Positions 1 to 6,108 of a stretch of DNA of 8,351 nt are shown in pieces. The translations under genes and the position numbers were made by a program. The notes beneath the pieces were generated by a model. It did not search any database and was not told where the DNA came from. It saw only the letters and a list, made by a program, of their open reading frames with translations. This stretch comes from DASYQV01 sp036005125 (GTDB taxonomy: Bacteria > Acidobacteriota > Vicinamibacteria > Vicinamibacterales > UBA2999), in NCBI GenBank assembly GCA_036005125.1, contig DASYQV010000269.1, forward strand, positions 1 through 8,351, in the 5' to 3' direction. Within the stretch, counting starts at the first letter, position 1; every line of letters begins with the position of its first letter.

Positions 1-807
1 CGTGAGCGCGTAGCGCGCGAGCTCCACGCCGTTCACGAACCACACGTCGCCGGTGTCGCGCATCTCGTCGACGAGCTGCTGCAGCATGTTGAGTCGCGAC
101 GGACGTCCCGTGTACTGCGGATGCAGGATCAGCATGGTCAATCCGCCGACCCCGTGAATGCCGCGAAACTCCTCGCGCCACACCGACAGCACCGCCGACG
201 GCGGGAAGATCTGACGGTAGAGATTCGGTCGCAGACCGAACGCGAAGAATGGACCGTCGTCGAGAATCCACGACGCGGGCAGCTCGACCAGGGACGGCGT
301 GTCGACATGGCGGTAAGGCCACAGCGAGTCTTGCAGATTGCTCGCGTACAGGAAGCCGTGCTTCGCGAGCAGGCCCGTCGTCTCGTGCGTGATCTCGTAG
401 AGCGGCGCGCGGTATCCGACGGGCCGACTGCCCGTGATGTCGGCCAGGATCTTCGAGCTGCCCGTGAGGATCGCCTCTTCCTCCTCGCGCGACTTGCCCT
501 CGAGCGCTTCGTGCAGATATCCGTGATGGCCGATCTCGTGCCCGCGGCGATGAATCTCGGCCACGACGTCCGACCAGCGCTCGGCCGTCCACCCGGGAAC
601 GAAGAACGTCGACTTCATCTGGTTCCGGTCGAGAAAGTCCAGGATCAGCGGCACACCCACTTTGGGTCCGTACGCGCCCTGCGACATCACGCTGAGCCGG
701 TCGATGTTCGCCGGATCGCGCGAGATCCACGCCGTCTCCGCGTCGAGATCGAACGTGATGCACACGGCAGACTTCACTCCGCGTGGCCAGGTGATCGGAG
801 GCTTCAT
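1..807 (-). CDS. Polysaccharide deacetylase family protein (NodB homology), 3' end cut by window edge
   Basis: The reverse strand is open from an ATG at 807 to the window edge, giving 269 residues without a stop; perhaps 10-25 C-terminal residues are missing by family length. The NodB-fold signatures appear in order: a FDLDAE motif at residues 19-24 (the second Asp is the usual metal ligand), TFFVPGW near 67-73, GHHGYLHE around 93-100 supplying two metal histidines (about 95 and 99), GYRAP near 132-136, and ILHPQ near 227-231. This matches the cytoplasmic CDA1/PuuE-like branch, which hydrolyses C-N bonds in N-acetyl sugars or in allantoin-like compounds. No signal peptide is visible. ATG 807 is preferred because the protein then starts MKPPITWP, close to the family core; an in-frame ATG at 819 adds four residues. 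Neither start has a clear ribosome binding site. The substrate is unknown. The gene is divergent from the M20 gene at 899, which suggests a shared pathway or control. Confidence 0.88.
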   Translation of the reverse strand, partial: MKPPITWPRGVKSAVCITFDLDAETAWISRDPANIDRLSVMSQGAYGPKVGVPLILDFLDRNQMKSTFFVPGWTAERWSDVVAEIHRRGHEIGHHGYLHEALEGKSREEEEAILTGSSKILADITGSRPVGYRAPLYEITHETTGLLAKHGFLYASNLQDSLWPYRHVDTPSLVELPASWILDDGPFFAFGLRPNLYRQIFPPSAVLSVWREEFRGIHGVGGLTMLILHPQYTGRPSRLNMLQQLVDEMRDTGDVWFVNGVELARYALT

Positions 808-819
808 GAGGCACGCCAT

Positions 820-898
820 GGTCCGGCAAGTGCTTTCGCCTGTCAAGCCGTGGCCGGTGTATCCTCTTGCCACTCAGCTCGCCGGGAGGAGAAAAGAC
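820..898. promoter_or_regulatory. Divergent intergenic region, possible promoters
   Basis: This 79-base gap separates the starts of the deacetylase (minus) and the M20 gene (plus), so promoters for both should lie here or just inside the genes. On the minus strand a perfect TTGACA sits at 846-841. Seventeen bases downstream is GACCAT, a poor -10, which would put the transcript start almost at the start codon. On the plus strand TATCCT at 860-865 is a possible -10, but no good -35 precedes it. The region is proven only by gene orientation; the boxes are weak. Confidence 0.3.
884..891 (+). promoter_or_regulatory. Ribosome binding site of the M20 gene at 899
   Basis: GGGAGGAG ends seven bases before ATG 899, a strong Shine-Dalgarno match at ideal spacing. 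It fixes the start: the reading frame stays open upstream to an ATG at 662, but that would overlap the divergent deacetylase gene and has no comparable site. Confidence 0.85.
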
Positions 899-2146
899 AT
901 GAGCGACGTCAAGAAGCAGCTCGCCACGTGGATCGACGACGACCGCGACAAGATTGTCGGGTTCCTGTGCGACTTCGTGCGCGCGAAGAGCCCGAACCCG
1001 CCCGGCGACACGACGCTGGCCGCGGCCCACGTCACGCGCTTCCTCGAAGCGAACGGCCTGCCCTTTCGCGTGATCGCGCCGCAGCCGACCATGCCGAACA
1101 TCGTGGGCTCGTTCGACTCGGGGAAGCCTGGGCACCACCTTGTCCTGAACGGCCACATGGACGTGTTCCCGGCCGACGCAAAGGCCGAAGGATGGACCCA
1201 GGATCCGTGGGGCGGGGCGATCGCGGGCGGAAAGATCTACGGACGCGGCGTCGCCGACATGAAAGCGGGGACGTCGGCGTCGATCTTCACCTACTACTAC
1301 CTCTACCGAGTGCGCGAGCACTTGAAGGGCAAGCTGACGCTCACCGCGGTCTCGGATGAGGAGACGTTCGGCCCGTGGGGCACGCGCTACCTGATGGAGC
1401 ATCACCCGGAAGTCCACGGCGACTGCTGCCTGAACGGCGAGCCGAGCAGCCCTCTCACCATCCGCTTCGGTGAGAAGGGCCCGTTCTGGATCAAGTTCAC
1501 GCTGCGCACGAGGGGCGCGCACGGCGCGTACACGCATCTCTCGCCGAGCGCGACCAAGCAGGCCGCCCGGTTGATCATCGATCTCGAGGAGCTGACGGCG
1601 CTCCGTCCCTCGGTGCCGATCGACATCGCCGATGCGCTGGCCGGCGCCGCCGCGGCGATCGACGAGGCGCAAGGCCCGGGCGCGAAGGACATCGTCCAGC
1701 GCGTCACGCTGAACATCGGGGTCATTCACGGCGGCGTCAAGGTGAACATGGTGCCCGGCACGTGCTGGTTCGAGGCCGACATCCGCGTCCCGCCGGGTCT
1801 GGGCAAGGAGGAGATCCTGGTGAGGATCCGCGAGATCGTGGCGCGCTATCCGGAGGCAACGTTCGAGGAGATCAACTACAGCGCGCCGAGCGCCTGCGAT
1901 CCGAACCACGAGATGATGGGCATCCTGCGCGCCAACGCCAAGGCGCTCGGCCGGCCCGATCCGACGCCGATCGTCAGTCTGGGGGGCACGGATGCGCGCC
2001 TCTGGCGCCAGCGCGGAATTCCCGCGCTCGTGCACGGGCCGTTTCCCCGCGGCATGGCCCAGGCCGACGAGCACGTGGAGATCGAGGAGTTCCTGCACGT
2101 GGTGCGCATGCACGTGCTGTCCTCGTTCGACTATCTCTCGCGCTGA
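899..2146 (+). CDS. M20 family metallopeptidase (ArgE/DapE-type amidohydrolase)
   Basis: A 415-residue di-zinc amidohydrolase of the ArgE/DapE/carboxypeptidase G2 family, probably cytoplasmic, hydrolysing an N-acyl amino acid or small peptide. All expected metal and catalytic residues are visible: NGHMDVFP with His86 and Asp88, GRGVADMKAG with bridging Asp120, SDEET with Glu154 (general base) and Glu155, NGEPS with Glu181, and the late ADEHV with His392. The small dimerisation domain sits at roughly residues 188-300 and contains GAHGAYTH with His208, the histidine that usually completes the partner's active site. Length is normal for the family (about 370-430). The start is set by the strong ribosome binding site at 884-891. 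The gene is divergent from the deacetylase and ends just before a hairpin at 2157. M20 specificity cannot be assigned from motifs, so ArgE, DapE and aminoacylase roles all stay open. It is only distantly similar to the M20 protein encoded at 3095-4303. Confidence 0.93.
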   Translation: MSDVKKQLATWIDDDRDKIVGFLCDFVRAKSPNPPGDTTLAAAHVTRFLEANGLPFRVIAPQPTMPNIVGSFDSGKPGHHLVLNGHMDVFPADAKAEGWTQDPWGGAIAGGKIYGRGVADMKAGTSASIFTYYYLYRVREHLKGKLTLTAVSDEETFGPWGTRYLMEHHPEVHGDCCLNGEPSSPLTIRFGEKGPFWIKFTLRTRGAHGAYTHLSPSATKQAARLIIDLEELTALRPSVPIDIADALAGAAAAIDEAQGPGAKDIVQRVTLNIGVIHGGVKVNMVPGTCWFEADIRVPPGLGKEEILVRIREIVARYPEATFEEINYSAPSACDPNHEMMGILRANAKALGRPDPTPIVSLGGTDARLWRQRGIPALVHGPFPRGMAQADEHVEIEEFLHVVRMHVLSSFDYLSR

Positions 2147-2156
2147 GACCTCACAT

Positions 2157-2181
2157 CCCTCTCCCCCATCGGGGGAGAGGG
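2157..2181. repeat. Intergenic inverted repeat: 11-bp perfect stem, 3-base loop
   Basis: CCCTCTCCCCC (2157-2167) pairs exactly with GGGGGAGAGGG (2171-2181) around an ATC loop. It begins ten bases after the stop of the M20 gene. There is no T-run after either arm, so it is not a classical intrinsic terminator, although so GC-rich a hairpin could still slow polymerase or protect a 3' end. The sequence, with its trailing GGCAGGGTGAGGGGG, resembles a CCCTCACCC/CCCTCTCCCC type of dispersed intergenic element I recall from several high-GC bacterial groups. Only one copy is visible here, so the dispersed nature is inferred. Confidence 0.7.
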
Positions 2182-2209
2182 GCAGGGTGAGGGGGCAGAG
2201 ACCACTTCG

Positions 2210-2407
2210 CTACAGCAGGGCCATGAACTCGTCACGATCGAGCTCGCAATCTCGGAGAATGGATGTGAGCAAGCCAGGGTCAACCTCGGACCCAACCTTT
2301 CTCAAGACGATGCCTTCCATTGGATACATCGGCGATTCGCCTCGGACGACGAACTCTATTCCACATCGTCTGTTGGTGATAGACTTTCTCCGTGGAGCGC
2401 AAGGTTC
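2210..2407 (-). pseudogene. Possible HicA-like toxin remnant (C-terminal part)
   Basis: The minus strand is open for 65 codons before a TAG at 2212-2210. It has no convincing start; the first ATG is at 2329 and would leave only 39 residues. The C-terminal part reads DPGLLTSILRDCELDRDEF then MALL. This resembles the C-terminus of HicA (YcfA, PF07927) mRNA interferases, where a pGtLrsILrdagL...eFlaLL pattern follows the beta-sheet core. A preceding hydrophobic stretch (GIVLRKVGSEV) would fit the last strand. The N-terminal half with the catalytic Gly-Ser-His is absent, and the frame runs into the start of the hicB-like gene on the other strand. The best reading is a truncated toxin gene; a chance open frame is the alternative. 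Confidence 0.35.
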
Positions 2408-2724
2408 CTATCCGGTTCCTTCTGTTTGAGCACAAGGACGGCTGGTCTGCCCAATGCCTCGAGTATGACTTCGCTACTCAGGCAGAAACCCTCAGTGATC
2501 TCTACTATGAGATTGAGAGAGCTCTTGCTGGGCATATCGCTGTCAGCGCAAAACTAGGCTCGCGACCGTTTGAGGGGCTGGGTCGAGCGCCCCAGAAATA
2601 TTGGGACATGTTCGATCGGGCTCCACTGAATCTCGAGCCGCCTCGTGAAATCAGAATCAAGGTCATCGAAGAGCTCCCAGACGAGGTTCCCGCCACCGAA
2701 CTGAGGATTGCCGAGCTCGTCTAG
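2392..2724 (+). CDS. HicB-like antitoxin family protein
   Basis: A 110-residue protein starting at GTG 2392. The N-terminal half (residues 4-50) has the HicB partial RNase-H-like fold pattern: strands PIRFLLFEHKDGW, then SAQCLEYDFATQAETL, the CLEyDIaTQg-type signature, and a helix (LSDLYYEIERALAGHI). The C-terminal part has no evident ribbon-helix-helix or Xre DNA-binding domain; instead it carries FEGLGRAPQKYWDMF, a tail I associate with stand-alone HicB-like proteins of this size. HicB proteins neutralise HicA mRNA interferases and often repress their own operon. A HicA-like partner, now frameshifted, follows at 2746. No good Shine-Dalgarno site precedes the GTG; TAGACT at 2380-2385 could be a -10 box. 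Base use is markedly lower in G+C than the flanking genes (131 of 240 bases, about 55%, over 2401-2640), suggesting horizontal arrival. Confidence 0.7.
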   Translation: MERKVPIRFLLFEHKDGWSAQCLEYDFATQAETLSDLYYEIERALAGHIAVSAKLGSRPFEGLGRAPQKYWDMFDRAPLNLEPPREIRIKVIEELPDEVPATELRIAELV

Positions 2725-2745
2725 ACAGTGCCTCAGTTCTCAGAA

Positions 2746-2981
2746 ATGCCGACCCTCGGTCAGTTCATTGAGAGGGCAAGAAGTTCGGCGTAGCATACCA
2801 TCACACCTCCGACCTAGCCGAAGGGCCTCGCGGACCTGTTCGATTCTACTACCTCAAGCGCCGTGACAAAGTTCAAGTAGTGATGCTTCCAAATGTGAGC
2901 CACGAAACAAGACTTCAGCGGCACGTCGTGGAAGGATGGTGCCGAACGTTCGACATACCAGTGGATGAGTTCGGGCTCTAG
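2746..2981 (+). pseudogene. HicA-like toxin partner, broken by a one-base frameshift
   Basis: Two reading frames join to make one plausible small protein. From ATG 2746 (or GTG 2728) the first frame reads MPTLGQFIERA and then hits TAG at 2791-2793. The frame one base back is open from 2772 to a TAG at 2979-2981 and reads KKFGVAYHHTSDLAEGP, then VRFYYLKRRDKVQVVMLPN, and ends CRTFDIPVDEFGL. Restoring a single A in the run at 2778-2779 gives a continuous protein of about 78 residues, the usual HicA length. The strand pattern, the LP before the last helix and the IPvDeFGL end fit a HicA-like partner of the preceding hicB-like gene, 21 bases upstream. Assignment to HicA rests on context and shape, because the GSH motif is not obvious (HHTS may replace it). 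A sequencing or assembly error in the A-run is possible. Confidence 0.5.
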
Positions 2982-3001
2982 GGCCGCCGTTGTCATGATC
3001 C

Positions 3002-3094
3002 TCACCCGATCCGCACCAGTCCGATCAGCCGGTCCAGGAGGATGATCAGCACGAGGGCGAGCACGACGCGGATCGTCGACGCGGCCTTGTCGCC
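3002..3094 (-). pseudogene. Orphan hydrophobic C-terminal fragment
   Basis: Directly after the TGA of the M20 gene, and in the same frame, 30 codons remain open to a second TGA at 3004-3002. They encode GDKAASTIRVVLALVLIILL followed by DRLIGLVRIG, a positively flanked hydrophobic segment long enough for one membrane helix. It resembles the last helix of an ABC-type permease or other inner-membrane protein. There is no ATG, no ribosome binding site, and only an internal GTG. It is most simply a leftover 3' end of a membrane-protein gene whose upstream part was lost at the edge of the accessory patch; chance hydrophobicity in GC-rich DNA is the alternative. Confidence 0.3.
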
Positions 3095-4303
3095 TCAGGA
3101 AGCTTTTGCCGTCTCCAGAAATTCTCGGAGCGCGCGCTCGTAGACGGCGACGCCGGTGTGATACTGGTCGAGATCGATGTACTCGTCGGCCGTGTGGGCT
3201 GCCGCGACGGTGCCGGGACCGTAGTAGATGGTCGGAACGTGGTGGTCGGTGGCCAGGAACTCGACATCCCCCCAGCCGCGCATCATGTCGATCGTGTCGT
3301 CGCCGCCCTCGTCCTTCACGGCGTGACGAAACGCCTGGACAACCGCGGTCGATGGGTCGGTGGCGAAGCCCTTCATGCCGCGCTCGACGTGGATGAAGTC
3401 GCCCCAGCTTCCGCGCGGATACGGGTTGCCCTCGTAGTCGAGCCGCTGCTGACTCGCCTCGATCCGGACGCCCGGCATTCCGGCCACCGCCTGGTTGCAG
3501 ACCGCGGTGATGCGGTCCATCAGGGCCCCCGCCGTCTCGTCGACGAAGTACCGCACGTCGAGCCACACGGTGCAGCGCGAGGGCACGACCGGCTGGGCGA
3601 TGCCGCCACGGATGACGCCGACGTTCACCGCGCGCCGGCGCGGGCCGACATACCGGACGTCCACTGTTTCGGTGAGCGCGTCGACCACGGCCTGCGCGGC
3701 CGTCTGTGCGGCCAGGATGGCGTTGCCACCGCTACCCGGGACGCTGCTGTGTGCGCCGGTGCCGTAGGCGTCCAGTCGCAGGGCGAGGCTGCCGGTGGCC
3801 GCGACGGCGACGCGGCCGTCCGAGGGCTCGGCGCACACCACGCCGTCGGCGTCGTGATGGTCCTGGGCGAGCTGGTAGCCCCCACACTTCAGCGTCTCCT
3901 CGCTCGCGGTGCCGACGACGACGAGCTGGCCGGGCAGTCGCACGCCGCGGCGCACGAGACGATCGACGGCCGCGAGGACGGCGGCGAGCCCGCCCTTCAT
4001 GTCGGTGGTCCCGCGGCCGTAATAGCGGTTGCCGCGGCGCTCGCCGAGGGGGTTCACGGTCATCCCGTCGAGGGGAAGGGTGTCCACGTGGCCCGCGATG
4101 CAGAGCTTGGGGCGCGCCGAGCCGAGCACGCCCTCGACGTTGACCGCGCCCTCGACGCCGGCGCACGCACGGAGCCGCGTGGCCAGACCGACTTCGGCCA
4201 TGAGGTCGCGGCACACCGCCACGATAGCGGCCTCGTCGCCCGAGACGCTCGGGACGGCGACAAGCCGTTCCAGGAAATATTCGCTGCGCTGTCTGTCGTT
4301 CAT
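3095..4303 (-). CDS. M20 family metallopeptidase, last gene of the importer operon
   Basis: A 402-residue di-zinc amidohydrolase of the ArgE/DapE family. The motifs are complete: AGHVDTLP with His72 and Asp74, GRGTTDMKGG with bridging Asp101, ASEET with Glu135 (general base) and Glu136, CAEPSDG with Glu159, and AAAHTADEY with His370. The dimerisation domain, about residues 168-290, carries GTGAHSSVPG with His185. ATG 4303 is chosen because GGTGAG lies seven bases upstream; an in-frame GTG at 4315 would overlap the dppC-like stop and lacks a spaced site. It starts four bases after that stop, so it is translated from the same transcript as the peptide importer. This suggests it cleaves the imported compound, a dipeptide or N-acyl amino acid, in the cytoplasm. 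No signal peptide is seen. DapE- or ArgE-type biosynthetic function is less likely given this catabolic setting, but sequence alone does not exclude it. Confidence 0.92.
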   Translation of the reverse strand: MNDRQRSEYFLERLVAVPSVSGDEAAIVAVCRDLMAEVGLATRLRACAGVEGAVNVEGVLGSARPKLCIAGHVDTLPLDGMTVNPLGERRGNRYYGRGTTDMKGGLAAVLAAVDRLVRRGVRLPGQLVVVGTASEETLKCGGYQLAQDHHDADGVVCAEPSDGRVAVAATGSLALRLDAYGTGAHSSVPGSGGNAILAAQTAAQAVVDALTETVDVRYVGPRRRAVNVGVIRGGIAQPVVPSRCTVWLDVRYFVDETAGALMDRITAVCNQAVAGMPGVRIEASQQRLDYEGNPYPRGSWGDFIHVERGMKGFATDPSTAVVQAFRHAVKDEGGDDTIDMMRGWGDVEFLATDHHVPTIYYGPGTVAAAHTADEYIDLDQYHTGVAVYERALREFLETAKAS

Positions 4304-4307
4304 GGGC

Positions 4308-5141
4308 TCACTCACCCCTTCGCGGATCGTAACGGTCCCTGATCCCGTCTCCCAGGATGTTGGCGGACAGCACGGCGATGCCGATGAGCAGGCCGGGAAA
4401 GAAGCTAATCCAGAAGGCGTCGCGGACCAGGTAGCGCGCTTCGGACAGCATGTTCCCCCACGAGGGCGCCGGCGGTGGGGGCCCCACGCCGAGGAAGCTC
4501 AGGGTGGCCTCGTCGAGGATCGCGTACCCGAAGATGAACGTGGCCTGGACGATGAGCTCCGGCGTGGCGTTCGGCAGGATATGCCAGCCGATGACGCGCG
4601 AGCGACGCGCCCCGAGCGCGTTCGCCGCTTCGACGTACGGCATCTCTCGGATGAGGAGCGCCTTGCCGCGCACGAGTCGCGCGACCCGCGGCGTGTAGAC
4701 GACAACCAGCGCGAGAACCACGTTCGCCTCGCTCGGCTCGCGCACCGCCATGAGGGCGATGGCCAGAATGACCGCAGGCAGTGCCAGGAACGCGTCGCTG
4801 ATCCGCATGAGGATTTCGTCGAGCGCGCGGACGGAGCCGGCGACCAGACCGAGCAGGCTTCCGGCCGCCACCGTTAAGGCCATGGTGAGGGTCGCGACCC
4901 GGAGCGACTGTTGCCCGCCCGCGATGACCCGAGCGAGCACCTCGCGTCCGAACTGATCGGTCCCGAGCGGGTGCGCCATCGAGGGCGGCTTCAGCCGCTC
5001 GCGGCCGGCGACCAGCGTCGGCGATACCGTGTAGAGGTACGGCCCCATGACGATCAACGCGATGAGCAGCACGAGACCTACGAGGGAGACGTTCGCGACG
5101 GTCCCGAGGCCCCGCCGTCGCCGCGTCGCGCTCTCCGCCAT
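4308..5141 (-). CDS. DppC-like ABC transporter permease (peptide/nickel type)
   Basis: A 277-residue inner-membrane permease of the DppC/OppC/NikC family. A basic N-terminus (RRRR at residues 7-10) precedes the first membrane helix (about 16-37). The family hallmark HPLGTDQFGRE with VLARVIAG lies at 57-75, marking the cytoplasmic-to-periplasmic region before the core helices. The ATPase-docking EAA loop is at 171-190 (EAANALGARRSRVIGWHILP). The GVGPPPPAPSWGNML segment near 218-231 and the C-terminal NILGDGIRDRYDPR are also typical. Length is at the short end of normal (about 270-300). It follows the dppB-like gene by 12 bases, with GAGG about ten bases before its ATG. It should form a heterodimer with the DppB-like protein. 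The ATPases that would power it are not in this window. The name DppC denotes the family; the imported substrate is not known to be a dipeptide. Confidence 0.93.
   Translation of the reverse strand: MAESATRRRRGLGTVANVSLVGLVLLIALIVMGPYLYTVSPTLVAGRERLKPPSMAHPLGTDQFGREVLARVIAGGQQSLRVATLTMALTVAAGSLLGLVAGSVRALDEILMRISDAFLALPAVILAIALMAVREPSEANVVLALVVVYTPRVARLVRGKALLIREMPYVEAANALGARRSRVIGWHILPNATPELIVQATFIFGYAILDEATLSFLGVGPPPPAPSWGNMLSEARYLVRDAFWISFFPGLLIGIAVLSANILGDGIRDRYDPRRGE
4311..4320 (-). promoter_or_regulatory. Ribosome binding site deciding the start of the second M20 gene
   Basis: Read on the minus strand, AAGGGGTGAG occupies 4320-4311 and leaves seven bases before ATG 4303. The GGTGA core pairs well with the 16S rRNA tail. 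The alternative GTG start at 4315 lies inside this site, which argues against it. The site overlaps the final codons and stop (4310-4308) of the upstream permease gene, so the two are probably translationally coupled. Confidence 0.65.
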
Positions 5142-5153
5142 CTTCCGCGCGCC

Positions 5154-6104
5154 TCACGACGCTCGAAGCCGGACGCGGGGATCGCTCACCGTGTACAGGA
5201 TGTCGACCGCGATGTTCACGAGCACGTACCAGAGCGCGACAAGGAGCAGCGTGCCCTGCACCACCGCATAGTCGCGCCGCACGACCGCGTTGACGAGGAG
5301 CCGGCCGACCCCTGGCAGCGTGAATACCGTCTCGATGACGACCGCGCCGCCGAAGAGCACGGCGAGGGCAATGCCGGTGACCGTCAGCACCGGGATCAAG
5401 GCATTGCGAAAGGCGTGCTTCACCACCACGCGGAGCTCGGCGACCCCTTTGGATCGGGCGGTGCGCACGAAGTCGCCGCGGAGCGCTTCGAGCATCGAGG
5501 TGCGTGTCATGCGCGCGATCAGGCCTGACTGGAGGTATCCGAGCGCGAAGGCCGGCAACAGCAGGTGGCGGAGCGACGCGGGCGGGTCGACCCACGGCTC
5601 CACGAAGCCGCCCGAGGGTAACAGGGCCCAGCGGACCGCGAAGAGATAGATGAGGCAGATGCCGAGCCAGAAGGAGGGCATCGACAGCCCGAGCGCCGCC
5701 ACGACTGACACGGCGCGGTCCACCCACGTGTCATGCCAGTACGCGGCGACCAGGCCGAGCGTCACCCCCAGCATGACGGCGATGACGAATGCCGCCAGGG
5801 TCAGGGTGAGGCTAACGGGCAGGCGCTCCAGGATCGCCGTGGTCACCGGGCGTCCGAGATAGATCGACGTTCCGAGGTCGCCACGGACGACCCGTCCAAG
5901 CCATGCGATGTACTGCACCGCGATCGGTCGATCGAGGCCGTACTTCGCGCGAAACTCAGCCACCGCCTTCGGCGTGGCGTCGGACCCGAGCATGATCGCC
6001 GACGGGTCGCCCGGGGCCAACCGGATGACCACGAACGCGATCATCGTGACCAGCCACAGCACGAAGGCCAGCGACAGGGCCCGCGAAGCGAGAAAGCCGG
6101 TCAT
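5154..6104 (-). CDS. DppB-like ABC transporter permease (peptide/nickel type)
   Basis: A 316-residue inner-membrane permease of the DppB/OppB/NikB family. The N-terminal helix (about residues 9-28) leads into the periplasmic segment IRLAPGDP and the family signature YGLDRPIAVQYIAWL with RGDLGTS at about 55-80. Core helices lie near 98-121, 132-162 and 182-197. The EAA loop, contacting the ATPase, spans about 206-235 (EALRGDFVRTARSKGV then RVVVKHAFRNALIPVL). The downstream GGAVVIETVFTLPGVGRLL block (252-270) and the ending YTVSDPRVRL are diagnostic. All expected parts are present and length is normal. The start codon follows the binding-protein stop by four bases, so the two are co-transcribed and probably coupled. 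It pairs with the DppC-like permease encoded next. Specificity is set mainly by the binding protein and cannot be read here. Confidence 0.94.
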   Translation of the reverse strand: MTGFLASRALSLAFVLWLVTMIAFVVIRLAPGDPSAIMLGSDATPKAVAEFRAKYGLDRPIAVQYIAWLGRVVRGDLGTSIYLGRPVTTAILERLPVSLTLTLAAFVIAVMLGVTLGLVAAYWHDTWVDRAVSVVAALGLSMPSFWLGICLIYLFAVRWALLPSGGFVEPWVDPPASLRHLLLPAFALGYLQSGLIARMTRTSMLEALRGDFVRTARSKGVAELRVVVKHAFRNALIPVLTVTGIALAVLFGGAVVIETVFTLPGVGRLLVNAVVRRDYAVVQGTLLLVALWYVLVNIAVDILYTVSDPRVRLRAS

Positions 6105-6108
6105 CCGC

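Noticed and set aside
662..898. N-terminal extension of the first M20 protein from an upstream ATG at 662
   Set aside because: The extension has no family similarity, overlaps the divergent deacetylase, and ATG 899 has a strong ribosome binding site.
121..1359. A 412-codon plus-strand frame spanning the deacetylase and the start of the M20 gene
   Set aside because: It runs antisense to the deacetylase and out of frame with the M20 gene, with an Arg-rich, motif-free translation.
2157..2182. Rho-independent terminator for the first M20 gene
   Set aside because: The hairpin is strong but no T-run follows on either strand, so only a structural repeat can be supported.
2814..3566. A 250-codon minus-strand frame across the end of the importer operon and the accessory patch
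   Set aside because: Most of it lies in an alternative frame of the M20 gene with Arg-rich composition; the remainder is antisense to the HicA-like gene and has no recognisable family features.
3158..4342. A 394-codon plus-strand frame opposite the second M20 gene
   Set aside because: It is the antisense shadow of a gene with complete catalytic motifs; the Val/Asp/Gly/Arg-rich composition is typical of such shadows.
4405..5727. A 440-codon minus-strand frame overlapping both permeases
   Set aside because: Arg/Ala/Pro-rich translation in an alternative frame of two clear permease genes; no ribosome binding site and no recognisable domain.
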